Assembly: GCA_002435305.1 (NCBI GenBank)
Contig: DJMH01000022.1
Coordinates: 71,210 to 93,493, forward strand
Direction: 5' to 3'
DNA length: 22,284 bases
From: Dehalococcoidia bacterium UBA6495
GTDB lineage: Bacteria > Chloroflexota > Dehalococcoidia > Lucifugimonadales > UBA826
The notes beneath the pieces are model-generated. The model saw only the letters and a program-made list of their open reading frames with translations, ran no database searches and was not told the DNA's origin. The position numbers and the translations under genes were made by a program. The stretch's first letter is position 1; every line of letters begins with the position of its first letter. Below are positions 7,409 to 15,813 of this stretch, piece by piece.

Positions 7409-8176
7409 CTAAGCTTTTCTTCCTTTGCGGTCTATAAAAGGTTTAAATCCTTCCAAGATTGGTGTAGGTTCAAGTTCATTGGCCTGTGCAGCCAATTCCT
7501 TTTGATAGGAGTTCTCCCAGCTTTCCCCTATATCTTCGATCAAAAGTTTCTTGATTCCTTGCACCATGCGGGCATCGTTGCCTACAATCATTTGGGCCAA
7601 TTCGTTGGCTTTATCCAGAAGCTCAGTAGACTTAACCAGATGATTTAGCAATCCTATTTGGAGACTCTCTTCGGCTTCTACAACTCGGGCAGTGAGTAGC
7701 AATTCCTTGGCTTTAGGCCAACCTACTTGCATAGGTAAACTCCATGTTGAATTTACTCTCCCATATGCGGCTGCAAGAAATCTAAATTTGGTTCTTTCGC
7801 ACCCAATTCTTATATCCAGGCTGGAAGCTAAAACAGCCCCTCCACCGTAGGCTAGACCGTTCAGGGCTCCTATGGTTGGTTTTGTGCAGCTTCCAATGTG
7901 CCATGCATAAGTAGGTCTTTTAGGGTCTTGAGCAGGAGGATTGTCACTTTCGGCATTTCTTGTCATCTCGTGGATATCTGCTCCCGCAGTGAAAGCTCTG
8001 TCCCCAGCGCCAGTGATTATTACTGCCTTAACCTCATCATCAGACTCGACCTCGGTTATGGCTTGATCAAGTTCACGAAACAGAGTCGTGCTAAGGGCAT
8101 TCATTACCTCAGGCCTGTTAAGGGTTATTGTAGATACCCCTTCAAATTTGTCATATAGGATTGTTTCGTAGGTCAC
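7409..8176 (-). CDS. Enoyl-CoA hydratase/isomerase (crotonase) family protein
   Basis: A crotonase-fold acyl-CoA enzyme of 255 residues. The CoA-binding and oxyanion-hole segments are clear: RPEVMNAL (21-28), TAGADIHEM (63-71) and ALNGLAYGGGAVLA (104-117). Of the two glutamates used by true enoyl-CoA hydratases, the second is kept (E158 in AKELLLT), but the first falls on Ala in FRFLAAAYGR (131-140). Syn-hydration by the standard mechanism is therefore doubtful, and an isomerase, hydrolase or lyase activity is possible. It starts at GTG with AGGAG six bases upstream. It is the first gene after a near-consensus promoter and heads the run into the KPR-like, SDR, moaD and moaE genes. Confidence 0.85.
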   Translation of the reverse strand: MTYETILYDKFEGVSTITLNRPEVMNALSTTLFRELDQAITEVESDDEVKAVIITGAGDRAFTAGADIHEMTRNAESDNPPAQDPKRPTYAWHIGSCTKPTIGALNGLAYGGGAVLASSLDIRIGCERTKFRFLAAAYGRVNSTWSLPMQVGWPKAKELLLTARVVEAEESLQIGLLNHLVKSTELLDKANELAQMIVGNDARMVQGIKKLLIEDIGESWENSYQKELAAQANELEPTPILEGFKPFIDRKGRKA

Positions 8177-8213
8177 TCCAGGCTCCTTCTGTTTGATTGC
8201 TAGTGGTGAAAGA

Positions 8214-8243
8214 ATTATAGGAAGCTTTTTTCCAAAGGGTCAA
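8214..8243 (-). promoter_or_regulatory. Near-consensus promoter for the crotonase-KPR-SDR-moaDE run
   Basis: On the minus strand TTGACC (8243-8238) is separated by 18 bases from a perfect TATAAT (8219-8214). The predicted start site near 8207 leaves about 30 bases of leader, including the AGGAG of the crotonase gene. No better promoter is visible before moaD or moaE. Confidence 0.75.
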
Positions 8244-8268
8244 GAAATCGAATATAGGGTCTCGGCTA

Positions 8269-8562
8269 CTACCATTGGTATAGTTTCAAATTGATGCAAC
8301 CTTTTTTGCTAAATGCTATTCCCTCCGATTCCAGCATGGTTTTTTGCAAACTTGGCCCTGCTCCCTCTCTGTAACTTATTGCTCCATCTCGGTTCACTAT
8401 TCTGTGCCATGGAATTTCTGTGTTGGCTTGAAGGTTGGAAAGGGCGTAACCCACCAACCTAGCATTATTGACGCCAGAAAGTTGGGCAACCTTACCGTAG
8501 GTTGCCACCATTCCAAACGGGACCTGTCTAACTACTTCATATATTTTTTCAAAAGTATCCAT
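8269..8562 (-). CDS. Alkyltransferase-like protein (ATL), MGMT family without active Cys
   Basis: A DNA-binding damage-recognition protein of 97 residues, related to the C-terminal domain of O6-methylguanine-DNA methyltransferase. The methyl-accepting PCHR motif reads PWHR (51-54), with Trp52 in place of Cys. This is the hallmark of ATL proteins such as Schizosaccharomyces Atl1 and E. coli YbaZ, which bind O6-alkylguanine and recruit nucleotide excision repair instead of repairing directly. The base-flipping TYGKVA (21-26, Tyr22) and arginine finger NARLVG (33-38, Arg35) are intact. It lies upstream of the crotonase gene in the same direction, but the strong promoter in the 92-base gap makes a separate transcript likely. 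It is divergent from acs. Confidence 0.92.
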   Translation of the reverse strand: MDTFEKIYEVVRQVPFGMVATYGKVAQLSGVNNARLVGYALSNLQANTEIPWHRIVNRDGAISYREGAGPSLQKTMLESEGIAFSKKGCINLKLYQW

Positions 8563-8631
8563 GCGAAATATCTCAAAATATTGCTTCTAAATATCATTCC
8601 CACCATTTCTTTCCAAGACAATGATAAAAAG

Positions 8632-8660
8632 TTAGCACTATAAACCATGATCCTGATAAT
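8632..8660 (+). promoter_or_regulatory. Probable promoter for acs-M20-M20
   Basis: TTAGCA (8632-8637), a 17-base spacer, and GATAAT (8655-8660). The start site would be near 8667, about 32 bases before the chosen start of acs. The -35 match is only moderate. Confidence 0.45.
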
Positions 8661-8698
8661 ATTCGCATTCTACACAAATGAATTATGAGGTTACTTCT

Positions 8699-10456
8699 AT
8701 GGCAGAGGCCAATTTCAAACCTATAAAAAAAGTTTCAGTGGATAAAATGGAGGTTAAGCCTAATCTCGACCTCGAAGAATCTTATAAAGATTTTGATTGG
8801 GAATCCCTCTATAAGCAGCTGGATTGGTTGCCTGGAGGAGGGTTGAATAAGGCTCATGAAGCTATTGATCGACATGCTAATGGTGATAGGCGAGACAAAA
8901 TAGCTATGATTTGGGAAGGTAAAAACGGGGAGCGCGAAGATTATACATTCGGTGATATGAAGCGTCTGACTAATAAATTTGCAAACGTACTGCAAAGCCT
9001 TGGAATTCAAAAAGGTGACAGGGTATTCATATTTATGGATAGGCTTCCTGAGCTGTATATTGCATTTTTTGGGGCTTTGAAAGCGGGAGCTGTCGTAGGG
9101 CCTCTTTTCTCCGCTTTTGGCCCGGAGCCGGTTAGAGATAGGATGCAAGATAGTGGGGCTAAAGTGTTAGTCACCCAGCCAGACCTGAGAAGAAAAATTG
9201 GTGAGATCATCCCTGAGTTGTTTGATCTTCAACATATATTGATAGTAAATAAAGATTCCAGAGACCCTGCTCCTATTGATACTCAGGACCTTTCCTACGA
9301 TGAGGAAATGAACAAGGCTTCTGAAGATTTCACCACTGTAGTTACAGGTCAATATGATTATTCGATAATGCATTACACTTCTGGAACTACAGGTAAACCG
9401 AAAGGTGCAGTTCATAGACATCAAGCTGTGGTGCAGCAAATGGCCACGGGTCGATGGGCATTGGATCTGCATGACGACGACATTTACTGGTGCACAGCAG
9501 ACCCTGGATGGGTGACTGGGACTTCGTATGGGATGCTTGCACCCTGGACGAATGGTGTAACTCAGTTGATTTACGAGGGAGGATTCGGTGCCAGTAGATG
9601 GTACGAGCAGATACAAAAGCATAAAGTCACAGTTTGGTATACGGCTCCAACGGCTATTCGAATGCTTATGAAGGCGGGAGAAAAAGTCCCGGAAAGGTTT
9701 AACCTCTCTTCTTTAAGATATATGTGCAGTGTAGGTGAACCATTAAATCCTGAGGCGGTTGTGTGGGGTGACGATGTTTTCGGAATGCCTTTCCATGACA
9801 ACTGGTGGCAAACAGAGACAGGGGCAATTATGTGTGCGAATTACCCGAGTATGGAAGTGAGACCTGGATCAATGGGAAGACCTATACCTGGAGTCCAACT
9901 TGCCATAGTAGATGAAGATTTCAACGAGGTTCCAGATGGAGAAGACGGGAGTTTGGTGGTTAAACCTGGGTGGCCGTCAATGTTTCATGGATATTGGAAC
10001 AATGCTGAAATGTATAACTCGAGATTCAGAAAAGGGTGGTATATAACTGGTGACACTGCTCGGAAGGACTCTGACGGATATTTTTGGTTTGTTGGAAGAG
10101 CTGATGATGTAATAAATACCGCCGGCCATCTCGTGGGACCTTTTGAAGTTGAAAGCGCTTTAATTGAACATCCCGCAGTGGCTGAGGCCGGTGTAATTGG
10201 GAAACCAGACGAAATCGCTATGGAGATAGTTAAGGCATTTGTATCTCTTAAAGATGGGTATGAAGAATCCACCAAACTTAGAAATGAGATCATGAGGTTT
10301 GCCAGAGAGAAACTGTCGACCGCAGTAGCTCCCCGTGAAATAGATTTCATACCTTCACTGCCAAAAACTAGGAGTGGAAAGATCATGCGTCGACTTTTAA
10401 AGGCTCGCGAGCTGGGACTCCCAGAAGGGGACACCTCAACTTTAGAAGACGATTAA
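8699..10456 (+). CDS. Acetyl-CoA synthetase (AMP-forming), AcsA-like
   Basis: Activates acetate (or another small carboxylate) with ATP and CoA. The 585 residues are closest in size to Bacillus-type AcsA (about 570) rather than the 650-residue Acs. The adenylation-domain motifs appear in order: phosphate-binding TSGTTGKPKG (227-236), NWWQTETG (368-375), DGYFWFVGRADDVINTAGH with the hinge region (459-477), and the C-terminal SGKIMRR with acetylatable Lys561. The two adjacent Trp before QTETG match acetyl-CoA synthetases, in which one Trp closes the acyl pocket and limits it to short acids. ATG 8699 is preferred over 8678 because GAGG precedes it by eight bases. It is followed 41 bases later by two M20 hydrolases. 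Confidence 0.9.
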   Translation: MAEANFKPIKKVSVDKMEVKPNLDLEESYKDFDWESLYKQLDWLPGGGLNKAHEAIDRHANGDRRDKIAMIWEGKNGEREDYTFGDMKRLTNKFANVLQSLGIQKGDRVFIFMDRLPELYIAFFGALKAGAVVGPLFSAFGPEPVRDRMQDSGAKVLVTQPDLRRKIGEIIPELFDLQHILIVNKDSRDPAPIDTQDLSYDEEMNKASEDFTTVVTGQYDYSIMHYTSGTTGKPKGAVHRHQAVVQQMATGRWALDLHDDDIYWCTADPGWVTGTSYGMLAPWTNGVTQLIYEGGFGASRWYEQIQKHKVTVWYTAPTAIRMLMKAGEKVPERFNLSSLRYMCSVGEPLNPEAVVWGDDVFGMPFHDNWWQTETGAIMCANYPSMEVRPGSMGRPIPGVQLAIVDEDFNEVPDGEDGSLVVKPGWPSMFHGYWNNAEMYNSRFRKGWYITGDTARKDSDGYFWFVGRADDVINTAGHLVGPFEVESALIEHPAVAEAGVIGKPDEIAMEIVKAFVSLKDGYEESTKLRNEIMRFAREKLSTAVAPREIDFIPSLPKTRSGKIMRRLLKARELGLPEGDTSTLEDD

Positions 10457-10497
10457 TATTTATATTGGCTGGTTAATTTAATTGGGGGTGATTGATT

Positions 10498-11823
10498 TTG
10501 GATCTAGAAAGAATTAAATCTTTGGTTTGCGACGAAATTGAAAAAAATGGGGATAAATTAATATCCGTCGCCAAAGAGATACTGCAAAACCCAGAGCCAG
10601 GATTCAAGGAATTTAAGACTGCTGAAATCGTGTCTCGCGAATTTGAATCCCTTCAGATGTCGTATGAGACAGGTATAGCAATTACAGGTCTTAAATCTTC
10701 CTTGGATACGGGAACCCCTGGTCCAAACATAGCTGTTATTGGGGAATTAGATTCACTTAAAGTACTGGGGCATCCCTACGAGGATAAAGAAACTACTGCT
10801 GCACACGCTTGTGGGCATCATTGTCAGATAGCCATGATGTTGGGGGTCGCTGTCGGATTGAAGACACCTGGGGCTCTAGACGAATTGGCGGGAAAAATTA
10901 CCTTTATGGCAGTGCCGGCCGAAGAGTATATTGAAGTCGAATATAGGGATGGTTTGAGGAGAAATGGTGAAATAGAATTTTTGGGTGGTAAACCGGAATT
11001 TGTAAGACTCGGACACTTTGACGATGTTGATATGGCGATGATGACTCATACCTCAGTGCCATCAGATGATTGCAAAATATCGTTTGGCGGAACCAACAAT
11101 GGATTGGTCGCAAAATCGATCAAGTTTTCAGGGGTTGCTTCTCATGCTGGCGGAGCACCTCATATGGGAGTCAATGCCCTAAATGCTGCTATGGTGGCTA
11201 TGTCTGCTATACATGCTCAGAGGGAAACTTATCGAGACCAAGACACGATAAGAATACATCCGATTATTACCAAAGGGGGAGTGGCTGTGAGTTCAGTGCC
11301 AGACGATGTTCGAATGGAAACATACGTTAGAGGTGCATCAATAGAGGCGTTTTTATCTGCATCAGAAAAAGTCGATAGGGCTTTGAGAGCAGGTGCGATG
11401 GCTGTTGGAGGATCAGTGACCATTACAACCTTGCCAGGATACCTCCCTATTCAAAGTAATGAGTCTTTTTTGGATCTTTATCAAGGAAATGCAGCTGAAT
11501 TAGTCGGCCAGGAAAACTTAGGCCGACTTACCCATCGCACCGGCTCCACCGACATGGGTGATATATCTCAGCTCATGCCGGTTATACATCCTTATGTAGA
11601 AGCCGCGTCTGGCAACGGGCATGGTATCGATTACGTGGTAGAGGATTATGACTTAGCAGTGCTGACTGGGGCAAAGGCGATGGCAATGACCGTTGTAGAC
11701 CTGTTGGCCGAAGGGGCTTCTAATGCTTCCAGAATAGTGTCCGAGAATGATCCGCCACTGACCAAATCTTCATACCTTTCCCTTTTGCGAAGCATGACTG
11801 AGGAAGAAACTTTTAAAGAATAG
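10498..11823 (+). CDS. M20-family metallo-amidohydrolase (AbgB/M20D-like), copy 1
   Basis: A cytoplasmic di-metal amidohydrolase or aminoacylase of 441 residues. No signal peptide is visible. Likely metal ligands are C105 and H107 in HACGHHC (103-109), E142/E143 in PAEE, H184 in MMTH and the C-terminal H375 in GNGHG. The Cys ligand and the GSTDMGDIS motif place it near IAA-amino-acid hydrolases and aminobenzoylglutamate hydrolase subunits. The lid domain holds SHAGGAPH (215-222). The usual Asp after HACGH is His here. I chose TTG 10498 because GGGGGTGA sits about eight bases before it and it makes the N-terminus align with copy 2 without gaps. The likely substrate is an N-acyl amino compound, but the identity is unknown. 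Confidence 0.87.
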   Translation: MDLERIKSLVCDEIEKNGDKLISVAKEILQNPEPGFKEFKTAEIVSREFESLQMSYETGIAITGLKSSLDTGTPGPNIAVIGELDSLKVLGHPYEDKETTAAHACGHHCQIAMMLGVAVGLKTPGALDELAGKITFMAVPAEEYIEVEYRDGLRRNGEIEFLGGKPEFVRLGHFDDVDMAMMTHTSVPSDDCKISFGGTNNGLVAKSIKFSGVASHAGGAPHMGVNALNAAMVAMSAIHAQRETYRDQDTIRIHPIITKGGVAVSSVPDDVRMETYVRGASIEAFLSASEKVDRALRAGAMAVGGSVTITTLPGYLPIQSNESFLDLYQGNAAELVGQENLGRLTHRTGSTDMGDISQLMPVIHPYVEAASGNGHGIDYVVEDYDLAVLTGAKAMAMTVVDLLAEGASNASRIVSENDPPLTKSSYLSLLRSMTEEETFKE

Positions 11824-11845
11824 TTGTGTATTAGAGAAAATATAA

Positions 11846-13180
11846 ATGGATACGGATTCCCTTAAATCGAAGTGTTGGGAGATTATCGATAGTCGTGCCG
11901 ATTGGCTGGTAAATATATCGAAACATATCCTTCAAAATCCTGAACCAGGCTTCCATGAGTTTGAGACAGCCAAATTTGTGAGCCAAAAATTGCAGGAACT
12001 GGGCCTGAAGCACCAGCAGGGAATTGCACTGACGGGAATAAAAGGGATTATAGATGGTGGACTGCCGGGGCCAACTATTGCCATAATCGGAGAATTGGAT
12101 TCTTTGAGAGTTGCAGGACATTCGTATGCTAATCCGGAAACTGATGCTGCTCATGCATGTGGCCATCATTGTCAAATTGGAATGATGCTGGGGGTTGCTG
12201 CCGCTTTTCAGGAAATGACCAAAAGTTCAAAGATCCCGGGTAAACTGGCATTTATGGCTCTACCTGCAGAGGAATTTATTGATGTTGAGTACAGATATGG
12301 CCTCCATCAGACCGGCCAAATTGAATTCATGTCCGGGAAACAAGAATTTTTGAATTTGGGAGCGTTTGATGATGTGGATATGGCGGTTATGGCACACACA
12401 TCCAAAATCGATGAAGGGAAATTTTCGATTGGTGGTACAAGTAATGGGCATGTAGTGAAATACATCCGATTTTTAGGGAAGGCTTCTCATGCCGGAGGCT
12501 CACCTCATGAGGGGATTAATGCCCTTCAGGCTTCCATAGTTGCTTTAAACGCTTTAAATACCCAAAGAGAGACCATGAAAAATGAGGATACTATAAGATT
12601 TCACGGCATTATGACTAAAGGTGGCGTTTCGGTTAGTTCAATTCCTGCTGAAGTTAAATATGAAGGGAGAGTAAGAGGTGGCACCACGGAAGCAATTGCA
12701 GATGCTAATCTTAAAATGGACAGATGTTTGAGGGCAGGCGCCCTTGCCTTAGGTTGCGAGTTGGAAATAATTACTTTGCCGGGATACATGCCAATCAAAA
12801 ATAATCCCCAGATGTCAGATATTTTTATTGAGAATGCTGCCTCTTTGGTAGGGGAAAATCATGTGATCCAGAAATCCCCGACTCATAATTCCGGCGGGAG
12901 CACTGATATGGGAGATCTCAGTCAAATCATGCCAGTAATCCATCCATATACAGGAGTCGCTAATGGCACTGGTCATGGGGCTGATTATTTGGTGCAAGAT
13001 TACACTCAGGGTGTGGTCAATCCGGCGAAGGCCCTCGTAGGAACTATAGTCGATTTACTCTGCCGTGAAGACAATTCAGCAAATAAAATATTGAGTGATT
13101 TTCAACCAGATTATTCAATCAACTCCTACATTGGACTTCAAAGGTCGAGACTTACTGAAGAAATTTATAAACCTAAGTAA
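11846..13180 (+). CDS. M20-family metallo-amidohydrolase (AbgB/M20D-like), copy 2
   Basis: Tandem paralogue of the preceding gene, 444 residues, 22 bases downstream. The first 190 residues align with copy 1 without a gap, and the metal-site residues fall at the same positions: D85, C105, H107, E142/E143 and H184. SHAGGSPH, GSTDMGDLS and GTGHG are also kept. By eye the two are roughly half identical, so the duplication is old and the copies may have different substrates or form a heterodimer. The ATG has only a weak GAGA upstream, which suggests dependence on translation of copy 1. Its stop lies four bases from the stop of the convergent aminopeptidase gene. Confidence 0.87.
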   Translation: MDTDSLKSKCWEIIDSRADWLVNISKHILQNPEPGFHEFETAKFVSQKLQELGLKHQQGIALTGIKGIIDGGLPGPTIAIIGELDSLRVAGHSYANPETDAAHACGHHCQIGMMLGVAAAFQEMTKSSKIPGKLAFMALPAEEFIDVEYRYGLHQTGQIEFMSGKQEFLNLGAFDDVDMAVMAHTSKIDEGKFSIGGTSNGHVVKYIRFLGKASHAGGSPHEGINALQASIVALNALNTQRETMKNEDTIRFHGIMTKGGVSVSSIPAEVKYEGRVRGGTTEAIADANLKMDRCLRAGALALGCELEIITLPGYMPIKNNPQMSDIFIENAASLVGENHVIQKSPTHNSGGSTDMGDLSQIMPVIHPYTGVANGTGHGADYLVQDYTQGVVNPAKALVGTIVDLLCREDNSANKILSDFQPDYSINSYIGLQRSRLTEEIYKPK

Positions 13181-13185
13181 GGTTT
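13169..13185. other. Inverted repeat spanning two convergent stop codons
   Basis: AAACCT (13169-13174), five bases, AGGTTT (13180-13185) spans the end of the M20 copy 2 gene and the stop of the aminopeptidase gene. It could serve as a small bidirectional terminator. The stem is only six pairs long. Confidence 0.3.
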
Positions 13186-15779
13186 TAGCGCAAAAAATCC
13201 GAGACTTGACCAGAATATTTTGAAAGCCAGGCTTGGTTTAATCGTATTCGTTCCTTGGCCTGCCTTATAGTCCTCTCTGCAGCTGGAGTTGGATTGTCTT
13301 CGAAAAATTGTTCTACTTCTTTCAATCTTTCTATGGTTGTAAACCCGGAAACTATCGATACAAGACGCATCAATGCGAATCCCCCATCACCATATCTTCG
13401 GTCAATTTCTTTCCAATTGTTTCGTATGAAATCCCAGGCTAATGATCTCCCTAGTACCGAGCCTGCCACGGTTACAATCACCCTTATAGAGTCTTGAACT
13501 CGGATATCTTCGCTAAGTGACTTTTTCAAAGTTTCTTCCAATAACTCCTTATCGCTAAAATTAGATAAAGCCGAATGGAGCCTAACCTTCTCTTCCTGAA
13601 GATCCGAGGCTTTTTCCAAAGCCCACATTTGATCGTAAACCAGTTTATCTCCCTGTTGGGCCGCCAGGTTGAAAACAACTGTACGTATATCAGGGTGTAT
13701 TACTTGCCGCTCGGATACATGATTGTCATATTTGATCCGAGCCTCTTCTAGGACGGATTTATCACCATAGTGCCCAGAATTTCCAAGAGACGTACTTCTC
13801 AAAAGGGCATCTAGGTGCCCGTCGCCTGGTTGCTTTTCCCATCCTATCTTTTCGCTTATGGCCGAAAATATCTCTCTACAGAAAATTTGATATTCTGAGT
13901 GGCAACCCAACCCAAATATCAGATTCTCTATACCCCTAAGCCCGGTTGCAAGATCGGAAAGTACGGAAGCATCAGATTCGGTAGAATATCCACTGGCAAG
14001 GTTAAGGAAATTCTCCACGGGGGTATACCCCGCCCTGACAAGAGCGTAATAGTCTCCTTGTACTCCTAGTCTATCCCTAGGGGTAAGTTCGCCGGCTACA
14101 ATTGCATTCCTTAAATTTTCCAGATCTGATTCACTGTATTTAGTTCGAAAAAAACCTGTTTGGTTCGGGTTTAATTTAATCCATGAGGCGTTGGAGTCTT
14201 CATTGGCCTCCAATTGTATTTTCAGGTCACTAGATTCCATCAAAAGAGTTTCAAGGTTATCTTCAAGATTGCTACTAATTTTTATTGGCACATACCAAGA
14301 GGTCTTTTCTTTGTCGTCTGGTTTGGCTTCTATGTGTTCATATAGAAATCTAGTTTGGGAAAGATTTATGCTGTTGGAATCCTGAGTCCTGTCGACTGAA
14401 ATCATAGGGAATCCTGTTTGTTTAACCCAGGAATCCATCACTTTGCCAACTGGTTTACCAGAAGAAATTTCGAGGGCGCTCCATAAATCTTGAGTTTCTG
14501 CGTTTCCGTAGGAATTATCTGCTAGGTAAGCTCTTATACCCTTTTGGAAATCTGAAGCTCCTATGAAGTCCTCTAACATCCGTAATATAGAGCCCCCTTT
14601 GCTATAGCTGATCGCATCAAACAACTGGCCAATTTCGGCCGGATTATTCACTTCTTGCTCTATCGGATGTGAATTTGATAGACCATCTAGGGAAAAAGCA
14701 GAGGCGGTGTCTGCAGTTAAAAACTGCGTCCACATATCCCATTCAGGGTGGATAGCGTCGACTGCTTTGTCGCCCATCCATGAAGCGAAACTCTCATTCA
14801 GCCAAAGATCATTCCACCACTTCATCGTTACCAAGTCACCAAACCACATATGGGCCATTTCATGAGAAATTATCGCAGCCACTATTTGCCTGGTTCCTGC
14901 TGAACTATTATCAGGATCGACTAATAAAGCTACCTCTCTATATGTGATGGCTCCCCAATTCTCCATGGCCCCGGCGGCAAAATCAGGGATAGCCAAGTGA
15001 TCTAATTTGGGGAGAGGAAACGGAATACCAAAATAGTCATTATAATAATTAAGCAAATCCACAGAAGTTTGCAATGCAAATCGCCCTTGTTCTTCTTTCC
15101 CGGATGTGGTCCAAACTCGCATTAATGTTCCACTATCGGTCGACTGTTCAATACATCCTAAGTCTCCAACAATGAAGGCAAGTAAATAAGTGGACATAAC
15201 CGGGGTAGTATCAAAAACTATGGTTCTACGGTTATCTCTTCCTTGAGACTCGGAAGCAATAGGCATATTTGACACCGCCACCATTTCACCTGGTATAACC
15301 AATGTGACATCAAAAGTCGCTTTTGTAGAGGGTTCGTCCCAACATGGGAAAGCTCTCCTTGCGTCAGTGGATTCAAATTGAGTGGCGGCTAAGTATTTTT
15401 CATTTCCATCAATGTCAGTGTATTGGCTTCGGTAAAAACCAAGCAACCTATCGTTGAGCTCACCCACAAATGAAATTTGCATTTGTAAGTTAGATTCCCC
15501 TGTTTTGATTTTATCGGCGAGAGTGATGGTGAGGGTTTCATATTCCGGGTTAGTGCAAGTACTGGTCACTTCTAAGTCGGCGCCTTCAGAGGCTACTGAT
15601 ATATCGGTGATTTCAAGCTCGGCCGAGTTAAGCATTATCGAATCAGTGACTTCATTAACGTTAGCTTTGATGATGACTTTACCGGTGAAAGTGAAAGTTT
15701 CAAAATTAGGTTCCAGTTTGATTTGGTAGTTGTTTGGGGTAACGCCTTCGGGAAGTAGCAATCTCTTTTCTGTTGTCAT
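13185..15779 (-). CDS. M1-family aminopeptidase (gluzincin)
   Basis: A zinc aminopeptidase of 864 residues, in the size range of the puromycin-sensitive/tricorn-interacting-factor group rather than the shorter leukotriene-A4-hydrolase group. The exopeptidase motif GAMENWG (270-276), the zinc site HEMAH (306-310) plus E329 in NESFA, and the catalytic Tyr392 (DAISYSKGG) are all intact. The C-terminal half is an ERAP1_C-like helical domain. No signal peptide is evident, so it is probably cytoplasmic peptide turnover. The frame is open to 16007, but homologues begin near the chosen ATG (MTTEKRLLLPEG), and the extension would lie inside the crotonase gene. No clear Shine-Dalgarno sequence precedes the ATG. 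It follows the crotonase by 34 bases. Confidence 0.93.
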   Translation of the reverse strand: MTTEKRLLLPEGVTPNNYQIKLEPNFETFTFTGKVIIKANVNEVTDSIMLNSAELEITDISVASEGADLEVTSTCTNPEYETLTITLADKIKTGESNLQMQISFVGELNDRLLGFYRSQYTDIDGNEKYLAATQFESTDARRAFPCWDEPSTKATFDVTLVIPGEMVAVSNMPIASESQGRDNRRTIVFDTTPVMSTYLLAFIVGDLGCIEQSTDSGTLMRVWTTSGKEEQGRFALQTSVDLLNYYNDYFGIPFPLPKLDHLAIPDFAAGAMENWGAITYREVALLVDPDNSSAGTRQIVAAIISHEMAHMWFGDLVTMKWWNDLWLNESFASWMGDKAVDAIHPEWDMWTQFLTADTASAFSLDGLSNSHPIEQEVNNPAEIGQLFDAISYSKGGSILRMLEDFIGASDFQKGIRAYLADNSYGNAETQDLWSALEISSGKPVGKVMDSWVKQTGFPMISVDRTQDSNSINLSQTRFLYEHIEAKPDDKEKTSWYVPIKISSNLEDNLETLLMESSDLKIQLEANEDSNASWIKLNPNQTGFFRTKYSESDLENLRNAIVAGELTPRDRLGVQGDYYALVRAGYTPVENFLNLASGYSTESDASVLSDLATGLRGIENLIFGLGCHSEYQIFCREIFSAISEKIGWEKQPGDGHLDALLRSTSLGNSGHYGDKSVLEEARIKYDNHVSERQVIHPDIRTVVFNLAAQQGDKLVYDQMWALEKASDLQEEKVRLHSALSNFSDKELLEETLKKSLSEDIRVQDSIRVIVTVAGSVLGRSLAWDFIRNNWKEIDRRYGDGGFALMRLVSIVSGFTTIERLKEVEQFFEDNPTPAAERTIRQAKERIRLNQAWLSKYSGQVSDFLR

Positions 15780-15813
15780 AATGTGGGTGCAAATGCCTTT
15801 ACTAAATGTTTCC

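Noticed and set aside
8269..8562. Loss of the methyltransferase Cys as a broken MGMT gene
   Set aside because: Trp at this position with intact Tyr, Arg finger and length is the defining state of alkyltransferase-like proteins, so it is a normal functional member.
9167..10434. Several minus-strand reading frames of 76-151 codons inside acs
   Set aside because: They lie opposite a well-conserved adenylate-forming enzyme, have compositionally odd translations and no family motifs.
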